Below are positions 16,077-25,250 of a stretch of 64,000 bases of DNA, piece by piece. Source of the DNA: Lysobacter sp. S4-A87 (lineage in GTDB: Bacteria > Pseudomonadota > Gammaproteobacteria > Xanthomonadales > Xanthomonadaceae). The notes beneath the pieces were generated by a model that was given only the letters and a program-made list of their open reading frames with translations, ran no database searches and was not told the DNA's origin. Every line of letters begins with the position of its first letter. The stretch's first letter is position 1. The position numbers and the translations under genes were made by a program. The stretch is taken from contig NZ_CP093341.1 in NCBI RefSeq assembly GCF_022637455.1, positions 1,984,001 to 2,048,000 on the forward strand, read 5' to 3'.

Positions 16077-17234
16077 ATGGACGCCACCCTCCATCCCGAC
16101 TTGTCCACCTGGCAGCGCCTCGGCGGCGGCCACACCGCGCAGGAAATCGCACAGCAACCGGCGCTGTGGGACGAACTGGCGGACACGCTGGGGAAGGCCA
16201 GCGGCGAGCTCGATGGATTCCTTGGCGACTGCCTGCGCAACCCCTCGCAGCGGATCATCCTCACCGGCGCGGGCAGCTCGGGCTTCATCGCCGAGATGGC
16301 GGCCGACCAGATCAACGCGCAGTGGCCGGCCGACGTGCGGGCGATCCACACCACCAGCCTGCTGACCCATCCCGAGCTCTACCTCGATGGCGACCGTCCG
16401 ACATTGCTGGTGTCGTTCGGGCGCAGCGGTTCCAGCCCGGAGAGCGTCGCCGCAGTCGAGCTGGTGCGCGAGCGCGTGGCGAACGCGCGCTTCCTCGACA
16501 TCACCTGCAATCCCGACGGCGAACTGGCGCAGCGCGGTCGCGGCCGCAGCGACACGTTCACCCTGCTGATGCCTGCCGCCAGTTGCGACAAAGCCTTCGC
16601 GATGACCAGCAGCCTGAGCTGCATGCTGCTGGCGGCGCTGGCGACGTTCGATGCGGCGACGTGGGCACAACGACTGGATCGCCTGCGCACCCTCGCCTCG
16701 CTGGGTCGACTGGCGCTGACGCAGTGGGATGCTGACGCTACGCAGCTTGCAAGCGCGGCATACACGCGCGTGATCTACCTGGGCAGCGGCCCGCTCGAGG
16801 CGCTGGCACGCGAGTGCGCGCTCAAGGTGCTGGAGCTGACCGCCGGCCGCGTGCTGGCACTGGCCAATACGCCGCTGGGGTTCCGCCACGGCCCCAAGTC
16901 CACCGTCGACGGCGACACGCTGGTGGTGGTGCTGCGCAGCGCCCAGCCGCTGGCGCGCCGCTACGAGCAGGACCTGCTCGACGAACTTCGCCGCGATGGC
17001 ATCGCCGGACGCGTGCTGTCGGTCGGACCGCATGCCGGTGACGACGACGCATCCGACTTCACCCTCGCCGTCCCCGCGCTTCCTGACGCCTGGCTGGCAC
17101 CGTTGTGGCTGACGCTGCCGCAGCGCTACGCATTGTTGCGCTCGTCCGCGCTTGGACTGACGCCCGACAATCCGTTCCCCGACGGCACGGTCAATCGCGT
17201 CGTGCAGGGCGTGACCATCCACCGTCACGGCTGA
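16077..17234 (+). CDS. agaS: AgaS-family galactosamine-6-phosphate deaminase/isomerase
   Basis: A 385-residue cytoplasmic SIS-domain enzyme converting galactosamine-6-phosphate to tagatose-6-phosphate plus ammonia. The first SIS domain (about 35-200) has TGAGSSGFIAE and SFGRSGSSPESV. The second (about 220-370) has GSGPLEALARECALKVLELT and NTPLGFRHGPKS, typical of AgaS rather than GlmS. The ribosome-binding site AGGAA is 6 nt before the ATG. It is the first gene of the operon agaS-kinase-agaZ-agaR-deacetylase-MFS and is divergent from the extracellular GalNAc genes. AgaS has been shown elsewhere to be the main deaminase of this pathway. Confidence 0.93.
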   Translation: MDATLHPDLSTWQRLGGGHTAQEIAQQPALWDELADTLGKASGELDGFLGDCLRNPSQRIILTGAGSSGFIAEMAADQINAQWPADVRAIHTTSLLTHPELYLDGDRPTLLVSFGRSGSSPESVAAVELVRERVANARFLDITCNPDGELAQRGRGRSDTFTLLMPAASCDKAFAMTSSLSCMLLAALATFDAATWAQRLDRLRTLASLGRLALTQWDADATQLASAAYTRVIYLGSGPLEALARECALKVLELTAGRVLALANTPLGFRHGPKSTVDGDTLVVVLRSAQPLARRYEQDLLDELRRDGIAGRVLSVGPHAGDDDASDFTLAVPALPDAWLAPLWLTLPQRYALLRSSALGLTPDNPFPDGTVNRVVQGVTIHRHG

Positions 17235-17246
17235 GCGCATCAGACC

Positions 17247-18188
17247 ATGCAGACCTGTTACGGCATCGACATCGGCGGCACCAAGATCGAACTGGTCGCC
17301 TGCGGCCACGATCTCGAGGTCGGTTATCGGCGTCGCATCAACACGCCGACGCAGGACTACGACGCATTCCTGCAGGCGATCGCCGGGCTGGTGCGCGCGG
17401 CCGACGCGGACCTGGGCGAAACCGCCACCGCGGTCGGCATCGGGGTACCGGGCGTGGTCGACCGCGGCAGCGGCCGCCAGCTCAGCGCCAACGTGCCCGC
17501 ACTCACCGGCCAGAACGTCGGCGCGGACCTGCAACGCCTGCTGCGCCGTCCGCTGCACCTGGGCAACGATCTTCAATGCTTCGCCCTCTCCGAAGCGCAT
17601 GGCGGTGCGGCGGAAGGCTACGCCAGCATGTTCGGCGTGATCCTCGGTACCGGCGCCGGCGGCGGTTACTGCGTCGATGGCCGCCTGGTCGCCGGCTACA
17701 ACGGCATCGCCGGCGAATGGGGGCACTGGACCATCCCGGCCACGCTGCTGGCGCGGCATGCGTTGCCGATCCTCGAGTGCGCCTGCGGACTGCGCGGCTG
17801 CCTGGAGCGCTACGTCTCCGGCAGCGGCCTGGCGCTGATCCATCGCCATATCGGCGGTGATCAGGTCGAGGCCGGCCAGATCGAGGCCAGCCAGGTCGTG
17901 GCGCGTGCGCAGGCCGGCGACACGACGGCAAAGCAGGCCTTGGCCATCCATCGCGACCTGCTCGGCCACGGCTTGGCGGGCGTGATCCTGGCGGTGGATC
18001 CCCACGTCATTGTCCTGGGCGGCGGACTGTCGAAGTTCGACCAGCTCTATCGCGAGCTGCCCGCCGCGATCGCCACCCACTTGTTCAAGGGCGTGCGGGT
18101 GCCGCCGATCCTGCCGCCGACGTTCGGCGATGCCGGCGGCGCGCGCGGCGCGGCCCTGCTCGCACGCCAGCGCAGCGGCGCCATCTGA
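17247..18188 (+). CDS. agaK: ROK-family sugar kinase, predicted GalNAc kinase
   Basis: A 313-residue cytoplasmic kinase expected to phosphorylate imported GalNAc at C6. The ATP-binding motif DIGGTKIEL is at residue 8, the catalytic Asp is in LGNDLQCFALSE (about 108), and the ROK zinc motif is CACGLRGCLERYVSG (about 174-188). The glycine-rich GTGAGGGY is also typical. N-acetylglucosamine kinase is the closest alternative; the position between agaS and agaZ argues for GalNAc. It starts 12 nt after agaS. A kinase is needed because uptake here appears to be by an MFS permease, not a phosphotransferase system. Confidence 0.9.
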   Translation: MQTCYGIDIGGTKIELVACGHDLEVGYRRRINTPTQDYDAFLQAIAGLVRAADADLGETATAVGIGVPGVVDRGSGRQLSANVPALTGQNVGADLQRLLRRPLHLGNDLQCFALSEAHGGAAEGYASMFGVILGTGAGGGYCVDGRLVAGYNGIAGEWGHWTIPATLLARHALPILECACGLRGCLERYVSGSGLALIHRHIGGDQVEAGQIEASQVVARAQAGDTTAKQALAIHRDLLGHGLAGVILAVDPHVIVLGGGLSKFDQLYRELPAAIATHLFKGVRVPPILPPTFGDAGGARGAALLARQRSGAI

Positions 18189-18209
18189 AACACACCGGAG
18201 CCCTCCCCC

Positions 18210-19559
18210 ATGCCCGCAGCCGACTCCCCGATCGCCACCCTGCTCGCCGCCCATCGCCGCGGTGAACACGTCGGCATCTACAGCGTGTGTTGCAGTCACG
18301 AGCAAGTGCTGCTCGCGGCGATGCAGGTGGCACTGCGCTACGACACGCTGCTGCTGATCGAGGCGACCTCCAATCAGGTCGACCAGTTCGGCGGCTACAC
18401 CGGCATGACCCCGCCGCAGTTCCGCGACTACGCGCTGCGCCTGGCGCATGCGCAGGGCTTTCCGGTCGAGCGGCTGGTGCTCGGCGGCGACCACCTCGGT
18501 CCGAACGCGTGGCAGAAACGCCCCGCGGACGAAGCGATGGCCAATGCCCGCGACCTGATCGCCGCGTACGTCGCTGCCGGCTTCCACAAGATCCACCTCG
18601 ATTGCAGCATGTCCTGCGCCGGCGATCCCTCGCCGCTGCCGGACGAGACGGTTGCCGCGCGCTCGGCGGACCTGGCGCGGATCGCCGAACGCACCGCGCG
18701 CGATGCCGGCCTGCCAGCGCCCGTGTATGTGATCGGCACCGAAGTGCCGGTGCCCGGCGGCGAAGCCTCGCTGGCCACCGGAATACAGGTGACCCGGCCC
18801 GAGGCCGCCGCGCGGACCCTGGAGATCCACCGCCAGGCCTTCGCCGCCCCCGACCTGGCACCGGCCTGGGAACGCGTGATCGCGATGGTGGTGCAGCCCG
18901 GCGTCGACTTCGACCACAGCGACGTGCACCACTACGACCGGTCCGCCGCAGCCGCGCTGTCGGACTTCATCGAAGGCCAGCCGCGCATCGTGTTCGAGGC
19001 GCACTCCACCGATTACCAGACCGAGCCGTCGCTGCACGCCCTCGTGCGCGACCACTTCGCCATCCTCAAGGTCGGACCGGCAGCGACATTCGCGTTGCGC
19101 GAGGCGCTGTTCGCGCTGGCGGCGATCGAGGACGAACTGCTGCCGAAGGGCGAGCACCTCTCGCACCTGCCCGAAGTCCTGGACCGCTGCATGCTCGAGC
19201 ATCCGTCCCACTGGCAGAACCATTACAGCGGCGACGAGCAGCAACTGCGCCTGCTGCGCCGTTACGCCCTCAGCGACCGCTGCCGCTACTACTGGGGCGA
19301 GCCGCGGGTGCGCGACGCGGTAGAGCACCTGGTCGACAACCTGCGGCGCCACCCGCCGACACCGACGCTGCTGAGCCAGTTCATGCCCGAGCAGTACCGC
19401 GAAGTGGTGGCCGGCCGCCTGGCGCCGGAGCCGGACGCGCTGATCCAGCACAAGGTCTTCGGCCGCCTGGCCGAGTACGCCCGCGCCTGTGCCCGCAACC
19501 AGGCCGGGGCCCGGACGGCATTCGAAACTTCCGCCGCCGTTGCCCTTTCGGAACGATAA
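18210..19559 (+). CDS. agaZ: Tagatose-bisphosphate aldolase subunit, GatZ/KbaZ/AgaZ type
   Basis: A 449-residue TIM-barrel-like protein of the GatZ/KbaZ family, known as the non-catalytic partner of class II tagatose-1,6-bisphosphate aldolase. Recognisable segments are EATSNQVDQFGGYTGMTP (about 51-68), LGGDHLGPNAWQ, KIHLDCSMSC and HSTDYQTEP. It is slightly longer than E. coli KbaZ. No catalytic aldolase (KbaY/GatY) or tagatose-6-phosphate kinase gene is in the window, so these steps must be encoded elsewhere or this protein has another role. It starts 21 nt after the kinase gene. Confidence 0.9.
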   Translation: MPAADSPIATLLAAHRRGEHVGIYSVCCSHEQVLLAAMQVALRYDTLLLIEATSNQVDQFGGYTGMTPPQFRDYALRLAHAQGFPVERLVLGGDHLGPNAWQKRPADEAMANARDLIAAYVAAGFHKIHLDCSMSCAGDPSPLPDETVAARSADLARIAERTARDAGLPAPVYVIGTEVPVPGGEASLATGIQVTRPEAAARTLEIHRQAFAAPDLAPAWERVIAMVVQPGVDFDHSDVHHYDRSAAAALSDFIEGQPRIVFEAHSTDYQTEPSLHALVRDHFAILKVGPAATFALREALFALAAIEDELLPKGEHLSHLPEVLDRCMLEHPSHWQNHYSGDEQQLRLLRRYALSDRCRYYWGEPRVRDAVEHLVDNLRRHPPTPTLLSQFMPEQYREVVAGRLAPEPDALIQHKVFGRLAEYARACARNQAGARTAFETSAAVALSER

Positions 19560-19594
19560 GCTTCCCGCTTCCGAACCGAACGAACAGGCCCGCC

Positions 19595-20371
19595 ATGCGA
19601 AACACCCGCCAACGCCGGCAACAGATCCTGCAGCTGCTGGTCCTGCACGGCAACGTGCAGGTCGCCGACCTGGTGGAGCGTTTCGGGGTGTCATCGGTGA
19701 CGATCCGCGCCGACCTGAGCCACATCGAGTCGCAGGGACTGGCCACCCGCAACCACGGTGGCGCCGCGCTGGTGCGTACGCCGCCGCCGGAGCAGAACAT
19801 CCACGAGAAGGATGCGCTGAACCTGCCACTCAAGGATGCGATCGGTGCGCAGGCCGCGCGGCTGGTGAAGCCGGGCGACAACATCATCATCGACTCCGGC
19901 TCGACCACGATGACGCTGGCGCGCCACCTGCACCTGCACCGCGACATCACGGTGATGACCAACGGCCTCAACATCGCCTGGGAGCTGGCCAACGCACCGG
20001 GCGTGGAGCTGCTGCTGACCGGCGGCCTGCTGCGCAAGCAATCGCTGTCGCTGCAGGGCAGCCAGGCCGAGGCCAGTCTCAATGCCTACAGCTTCGACAC
20101 GCTGTTCCTGGGCGTGGACGGACTCGACCTGCAGTTCGGCCTGACCACGCACCACGAGGCCGAAGCCAGCCTCAACCACCGCATGGTCGAGCACGCGCGC
20201 AAGGTCGTCGTGCTGACCGATGCCTCCAAGTTCGGTCGGGTCAGCCTGCATCGCATCGGCCGCCTCGACCAGATCCACACCGTCATCACCGACGCCGGCA
20301 TCAGCAGCGAGTACCGCGAGGGACTGCAGCGGCTTGGCATCGAGGTGATCATCGCCGAGCCACCGCCTTGA
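19595..20371 (+). CDS. agaR: DeoR-family repressor of the GalNAc genes
   Basis: A 258-residue DeoR-type regulator. The N-terminal HTH is at about 5-60 (RRQQILQLLVLHGNVQVADL, FGVSSVTIRADLSHIE) and the sugar-phosphate-sensing domain at about 75-235 (DSGSTTMTLARHL, LLTGGLLRKQSLSL, LTDASKFGR). It sits inside the aga operon and probably represses both arms through the CTTTC repeats at 15873-16038; a further CTTTC lies at the end of agaZ just upstream. The ligand is probably a pathway sugar phosphate. The ATG at 19595 is chosen because the HTH begins immediately after it. Its TGA overlaps the TTG start of the deacetylase gene. Confidence 0.92.
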   Translation: MRNTRQRRQQILQLLVLHGNVQVADLVERFGVSSVTIRADLSHIESQGLATRNHGGAALVRTPPPEQNIHEKDALNLPLKDAIGAQAARLVKPGDNIIIDSGSTTMTLARHLHLHRDITVMTNGLNIAWELANAPGVELLLTGGLLRKQSLSLQGSQAEASLNAYSFDTLFLGVDGLDLQFGLTTHHEAEASLNHRMVEHARKVVVLTDASKFGRVSLHRIGRLDQIHTVITDAGISSEYREGLQRLGIEVIIAEPPP

Positions 20372-21480
20372 CCCAAGCACGCACACTGCACGGCCGCATC
20401 CTCACCGCAACGGGCTGGATGCGAGGGGAAATCGAGTTCGACCAGCGCGTGCGCAGCCTCCGTGCCACGCCCGACGGCCATCCAGACGGCGACCTGCCGC
20501 TGATCCTTCCCGGCTTCATCGACCTGCATGTGCATGGCGCCGCCGGCGTCGACATCATGCAGGGCGGCGATGCGATCAGGACTGTCGCCCGCACCCACGC
20601 ACGACACGGCACCACCGCCCTGCTCGGCACCACCATGACCGCGCACGAGGACGACATCGTCCAGGCGCTGCGCGGCCTGGCCGGCGCGATCGGCACACGC
20701 GATCCGGGCACGGCGCGCGTGCTCGGCGTGCACCTGGAAGGTCCGTTCATCAGCATCGAGCGGCTCGGCGCGCAGCCGCCGCTGGTGGTCGAGGCGACGA
20801 TCGAACAGGTCGAACGGCTGCATGCGATCGCGCCGATCCGGGTCCTGACCCTGGCGCCGGAAATAGGCAACCACCGCGCGCTGATCCCGCGCCTGAACTC
20901 GCTCGGCATCCGCGTGCAGCTCGGCCACAGCGCCGGCACCTACGACGATGGCGTGGCCGCGCTGGAAGCCGGTGCCGCCGGGTTCACCCATCTGTTCAAC
21001 GGCATGACCGGCGTCGACCACTACCATCCCGGCATCGCCACCGCGGCACTCGCACACGCGCAGTACGCCGAACTCATTCCCGACCTGGAGCACGTGCATC
21101 CAGGCGCCATCCGCACCGCGCTGCGCGCGATCCCGCGGCTGTACTGCGTGACCGACGCCACCGCCGCCACCGGCATGCCCGACGGCGAGTACGCACTGGG
21201 GTCACAACGCGTCTTCAAATGCCTGGGCTGCGTGCGACTGGCCGCTGGCTCACTGGCCGGCAGCGCGCTGACCATGGACCAGGCCCTGCGCAACCTGGTG
21301 TCGCTCGGCCTCGAACTGGCCGACGCCTCCAACCGCCTGTCGCGCTATCCGGCCGACTACCTCGGCCTGCACGACCGCGGCCGCCTGCAGGTCGATTCGT
21401 GGGCCGACGTGGTCGTGCTCGATGCGCAACTGCGGGTACGCCAGGTCTTCGTCGAAGGCGACGAGGTCGAACCCGCCTGA
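20368..21480 (+). CDS. agaA: N-acetylgalactosamine-6-phosphate deacetylase (NagA/AgaA family)
   Basis: A 370-residue metal-dependent amidohydrolase that removes acetate from GalNAc-6-phosphate (or GlcNAc-6-phosphate). Visible motifs are DLHVHGAAGVD (metal site), HLEGPFIS, LGHSAGTYDDG, FTHLFNGM and the catalytic Asp in TDATAATGMPDGEY. The start is a TTG at 20368 overlapping the agaR stop (TTGA); the first ATG, at 20419, would remove the conserved N-terminal LHGRIL strand. Position in the aga operon favours the GalNAc-6-phosphate substrate. Confidence 0.9.
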   Translation: MTQARTLHGRILTATGWMRGEIEFDQRVRSLRATPDGHPDGDLPLILPGFIDLHVHGAAGVDIMQGGDAIRTVARTHARHGTTALLGTTMTAHEDDIVQALRGLAGAIGTRDPGTARVLGVHLEGPFISIERLGAQPPLVVEATIEQVERLHAIAPIRVLTLAPEIGNHRALIPRLNSLGIRVQLGHSAGTYDDGVAALEAGAAGFTHLFNGMTGVDHYHPGIATAALAHAQYAELIPDLEHVHPGAIRTALRAIPRLYCVTDATAATGMPDGEYALGSQRVFKCLGCVRLAAGSLAGSALTMDQALRNLVSLGLELADASNRLSRYPADYLGLHDRGRLQVDSWADVVVLDAQLRVRQVFVEGDEVEPA

Positions 21481-21545
21481 CTTGCAAGCGTTTTGCCGGC
21501 GCGCCCATCGCGCCACGGCAACCCCCACTTCCCAGGACCGGCCCG

Positions 21546-23351
21546 ATGAACGACGTCTCCGTTGCGATGCCCGTGCAAGCCCGCGCAGCCAGCCCGCAGT
21601 GGCAGGTCCGCTACCTGCTTTTCATCGCCGGAATGGGCGGGCTGCTCTACGGCATCGATATCGGCATCATCGCCGGCGCGCTGCCGTACCTGGAATCCAC
21701 GGCCAGCATCAGCTGGCACCTGACCAGCCAGCAGCTCAGCTTCGTCGTCGCGGCGGTGCTGCTGGGCAGCGTGCTGTCGTCGCTGTTCGCCGGCGCCATC
21801 GCCGACATGATCGGGCGACGCGGGGCGATGCTGCTCGCTGGCGTGCTGTTCACCCTCAGCATTCCGGTGATGGCGCTTGCTTCGGGTTACGTGCCGCTCT
21901 TACTTGGCCGGCTGCTGCAAGGCATCAGCGGCGGGCTGATCGGCGTTGTCGTGCCGCTGTACCTGGCCGAAGTCCTCAGCCCGGACCGCCGTGGCCGCGG
22001 CGCGGCGATGTTCCAGTTGCTGCTGACCATCGGCCTGGTGCTCGCCGCGCTGATCGGCCTGTACCAGGCCCACGCGGTCGACAGCGCCGCTGCCACCGAG
22101 CAGGCGCTGGCAAGCGAGGAGCAGCGTCGCATCCTCTTCGAAGTGAAGGACCACGCCTGGCGCACGATCTTCTGGAGCTGCCTGCTGCCGGGCCTGGTGT
22201 TCAGCGCCGGCGTGATGCTGCTGAGCGAGTCGCCGCGCTGGCTGGTCCGTCGCGGTCGCACCGCGCAGGCGCGGCTGGCATTGCAGCGCACCGTTGCAAC
22301 CGACGAGGTGGAAGCGACCCTGCGCGCGATGCAGGCACCGTCCACATCGGCCGCCGAAGCGGGTGACAAGCGCGACAGTCTCCTGAGCCGCCGCTACGTG
22401 TGGCCGTTCCTGCTCGCCTGCCTGATCCTCGCCTGCACCCAGGCCACCGGCATCAACTCGGTGCTGGCCTACGCCGTGACCATCCTCCATCAGGCCGGCT
22501 TGCCCGGTGCGGTCGCCAACGGCGCCGACGTGGCGATCAAGCTGCTCAACGCGGTGATGACCGTGGTGGCGCTGCTGTTGGTGGATCGCAAGGGTCGCAA
22601 GTTCCTGTTGATGCTCGGCAGCGGCGGCATCGCGCTGGCGCTGCTGTCGGCGGCGCTGCTGTTCCTGCAGGCCGAACGCGGCAATGTCGACGTGCGCCCG
22701 GTGCTGCAGCAACAGGTCACCGCCGACGCGCTGACGCTGAAGCTCGACGCGGAGAACTGGCAACGACTGGCTGGCAGCGATGCGACGCAGCCGCAGCAGC
22801 TGACCGTGTCCTACGCCTATGGCGATTTCACCAACGTGCGCTCGTTGCGAAGCGATGCGGTCGATGTCGACGGACTGGTCATCCGCCGCGACGCGAGCGT
22901 GCAGGCCGACGGTGTCATCGGCGCGTTCTTCCGCCGCCTCCACCTCAACCCGTTCCCCGACCCCGTCGCCGCCGATCAGGCACCGCTGCTGATCGAGCGC
23001 GCCAGCATCGGCCCGGTGCCGCCGCCGGCGCACGGCTGGGCGGTGGCCGTGTGCATCCTGGTGTTCGTCGCCTTCTTCGCCGTCGGCCCGGGCGTATGCG
23101 TCTGGCTCGCATTGTCGGAACTGATGCCAACGCGCATCCGCTCCAACGGCATGAGCATCGCCCTGCTGATCAACCAACTGGTGTCGACCACCATCGCCGC
23201 GGTGTTCCTGCCGGTGGTCGGCCACTACGGCTACGCGAGCATGTTCTTTGCGTGGGCGGGGTGCGCGGTTGTGTACTTCCTGGTCGCCGCGTTCCTGTTG
23301 CCGGAGACCAGGGGGAAGTCGCTGGAGCAGATCGAGGCAAGCTTCCGCTGA
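21546..23351 (+). CDS. Sugar-porter MFS transporter with a large internal insertion
   Basis: A 601-residue inner-membrane transporter of the sugar porter family. Signature motifs include GRRG (DMIGRRGAML), PLYLAEVLSPDRRGRG, PRWLVRRGR, QATGINSVLAYA, DRKGRK and the C-terminal PETRGKSLEQIEASF. It is about 130 residues longer than usual: a hydrophilic segment at about 380-510 follows a helix ending in LLFLQAERG and precedes the next helix, so it probably forms an extracytoplasmic domain. As last gene of the aga operon it is the likely GalNAc permease. The start ATG at 21546 is 65 nt after the deacetylase gene. Confidence 0.92.
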   Translation: MNDVSVAMPVQARAASPQWQVRYLLFIAGMGGLLYGIDIGIIAGALPYLESTASISWHLTSQQLSFVVAAVLLGSVLSSLFAGAIADMIGRRGAMLLAGVLFTLSIPVMALASGYVPLLLGRLLQGISGGLIGVVVPLYLAEVLSPDRRGRGAAMFQLLLTIGLVLAALIGLYQAHAVDSAAATEQALASEEQRRILFEVKDHAWRTIFWSCLLPGLVFSAGVMLLSESPRWLVRRGRTAQARLALQRTVATDEVEATLRAMQAPSTSAAEAGDKRDSLLSRRYVWPFLLACLILACTQATGINSVLAYAVTILHQAGLPGAVANGADVAIKLLNAVMTVVALLLVDRKGRKFLLMLGSGGIALALLSAALLFLQAERGNVDVRPVLQQQVTADALTLKLDAENWQRLAGSDATQPQQLTVSYAYGDFTNVRSLRSDAVDVDGLVIRRDASVQADGVIGAFFRRLHLNPFPDPVAADQAPLLIERASIGPVPPPAHGWAVAVCILVFVAFFAVGPGVCVWLALSELMPTRIRSNGMSIALLINQLVSTTIAAVFLPVVGHYGYASMFFAWAGCAVVYFLVAAFLLPETRGKSLEQIEASFR

Positions 23352-23352
23352 C

Positions 23353-23388
23353 GCGCGTCCCGGGTGCGCTTCGCTTACCCGGGCTACC
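23353..23388. repeat. Extragenic palindrome (REP-like), copy 1
   Basis: CCCGGGT (23359-23365), 11 nt, ACCCGGG (23377-23383), followed by CTACC, directly after the MFS stop codon. It belongs to a family with members at 30.9-31.0, 40.5-40.6 and 50.6-50.7 kb. It may act in termination or mRNA end protection. Confidence 0.8.
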
Positions 23389-23405
23389 GGTGCGAGGTCG
23401 CGCGA

Positions 23406-24467
23406 CTAGAGGTGATCGGCGTCGATCACTGCTTGCGCGAAAGCTTGCGGATGTTCCTGCGGTGGGTTGTGGCCGATCCCCCCGGAAAGGAGCCGATGCT
23501 CGTACTTTCCGGTGAAACGTTTGGCGTAACTCTCCGGCAATGGGTGCGGCGCGCCGTTGGCATCGCCCTCCAGCGTTATTGTCGGGACCGTGATCGATGG
23601 AAACCGGGCGAGCTTCGCCTCCGGCTCGTCGTATTTCGCCTCGCCTTCCGCCAGGCCAAGCCGCCACCGGTAGTTGTGGATGACGATATCCACGTGGTCC
23701 GGATTCTCCAGCGCGGCGGCGCTGCGGTCGAAGGTCGCGTCGTCGAATGCCCACTTTGGCGACGCCAGCTTCCAGATCAGTTTGGCAAAATCGTGCCGGA
23801 ACCGGGTGTAGCCTGCGCGCCCACGCTCCGTGGCGAAGTAGTACTGGTACCACCACTGCAACTCGGCATCGGGCGCCAGGGGTGTTTGCGCGGCTTGTTG
23901 GCTACCGATGAGGTAACCGCTTGCGACCACCAGCGCCTTCACCCGTTCCGGCCACAACGCAGCGACGATGTCCGCCGACCGGCCGCCCCAGTCGTAGCCC
24001 GCAATGACGGCCTTGGGGATCCCGAGCGCATCCATCAACTGGATCACGTCGTCCGCCAATGCCGCAGGCTGGCCATTGCGAAGCGCATCGGCGGACAGGA
24101 AACGGGTACTGCCGAAACCACGCAGGTACGGGACGATGACGCGGTAGCCCGCCGACGCAAGCAGCGGCGCCACGTCGACATAGCTGTAAATGTCATAGGG
24201 CCAGCCGTGCAGGAGGATCACGGGCGGGCCTGCCTCCGGTCCGTCCTGTGCAAAGGCGATCTCCAGCGTGCCGGCACGCACATGCTTCAGCGGAGCGAAT
24301 GACCTGTGCGCCATGTCCTTTACTCCCACTCCGGCTTTGGCATCCACCATTGGCTGCGCATTGGCCGTGCCGACCACGCCGAGGGGTACCGCTGCGACGC
24401 CCAGGGCCGCCGCCTCCAGCAGGAGTCGGCGGTGACGGTCAACGATCCCGGCACTGGTGTGTTCCAT
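23406..24467 (-). CDS. Epoxide hydrolase-like alpha/beta hydrolase with Tat-type leader
   Basis: A 353-residue alpha/beta hydrolase. The leader (about 1-36) has DRHRRLLLEAAALG and ends ANA, suggesting Tat export. The oxyanion segment is ILLHGWPYD; the nucleophile motif GYDWGG has Asp as in epoxide hydrolases and haloalkane dehalogenases; the C-terminal catalytic His is in GGIGHNPPQEHP. The ATG at 24467 has a GGAGG ribosome-binding site, better than the in-frame upstream start. Like the hydrolase at 6712 it is an exported detoxification-type enzyme. It is downstream of, but separated by 156 nt from, the response-regulator gene. Confidence 0.88.
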   Translation of the reverse strand: MEHTSAGIVDRHRRLLLEAAALGVAAVPLGVVGTANAQPMVDAKAGVGVKDMAHRSFAPLKHVRAGTLEIAFAQDGPEAGPPVILLHGWPYDIYSYVDVAPLLASAGYRVIVPYLRGFGSTRFLSADALRNGQPAALADDVIQLMDALGIPKAVIAGYDWGGRSADIVAALWPERVKALVVASGYLIGSQQAAQTPLAPDAELQWWYQYYFATERGRAGYTRFRHDFAKLIWKLASPKWAFDDATFDRSAAALENPDHVDIVIHNYRWRLGLAEGEAKYDEPEAKLARFPSITVPTITLEGDANGAPHPLPESYAKRFTGKYEHRLLSGGIGHNPPQEHPQAFAQAVIDADHL

Positions 24468-24623
24468 GATGCCTCCGATCGATTCGACTGCGGTCGATTC
24501 GAGCACGGGATGTGCTTACAGGGAAGATAGCCCGCGAGCACCGCGCTGGTTCCTCGAGAGCAATGATCCAGGCACCCAAGGCGCGCCGTGCCGCCGCCGG
24601 GATTGCTCCGGCAGCAGGAGGGC

Positions 24624-25250
24624 TCAGAGCTCGATGATGCCCCGTCGCGCTGCGACCGTGACGGCGTGAGTGCGGTCCGCCACGCCCAACTTGGCGAAGA
24701 CGCTTTTCAGGTGTCCCTTTACCGTCTCTTCGGACAACCCGAGTTCAGACGCAACCTGCTTGTTCGCCTTCCCGATTGACACGAGGCGAAGAATCGCCAC
24801 CTCGCGGCTGGACAACGGTTCATCGACAACGTGGACGGCGATCTCATCGGCGACGTCGCGATGGACGTGACGCTGGCCGCGATGGACGTCTCGAATGGCA
24901 TCGATCAACTCGGTCCGCAGGCCACTCTTCAGCAGGTATCCGACTGCACCTGCCTTCAGTGCGCGAACCGCCTGCACATCGCCCGCATAAGTAGTGAGGA
25001 CGATGATCTTGGCCCCCGGGTCTGCTGAGCGGATTTCGGTGATCGCATCGACTCCGTTCATGCCAGGCATCTGGAGATCCATGAGCGTCACATCCGGGCG
25101 CAGCGACCGGAACCGGTCGACGGCTTCGCGCCCGTCCCGCGCCTCGCCGATCATCGTCATGTCGGACTGGTTTTCCAGGATGGCGGCAACGCCATCCCGC
25201 AGCACCGGATGATCATCGACGACGAGAACGCGGATCTTTGGATCATTCAT
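24624..25250 (-). CDS. NarL/LuxR-family response regulator
   Basis: A 208-residue response regulator. The receiver domain is at 1-120, with acidic pocket VVDDHP, phosphoacceptor Asp58 (TLMDLQMPG), Thr in LTTYAG and Lys in LKSGLR. The LuxR-type HTH is at about 146-203 (LSSREVAILRLVSIGKANKQ, LSEETVKGHLKSVFAKLGV). The ATG at 25250 overlaps the end of the sensor gene by 8 nt, so the two are translationally linked and form a cognate pair. Targets are unknown; the downstream epoxide hydrolase-like gene is one candidate. Confidence 0.93.
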   Translation of the reverse strand: MNDPKIRVLVVDDHPVLRDGVAAILENQSDMTMIGEARDGREAVDRFRSLRPDVTLMDLQMPGMNGVDAITEIRSADPGAKIIVLTTYAGDVQAVRALKAGAVGYLLKSGLRTELIDAIRDVHRGQRHVHRDVADEIAVHVVDEPLSSREVAILRLVSIGKANKQVASELGLSEETVKGHLKSVFAKLGVADRTHAVTVAARRGIIEL

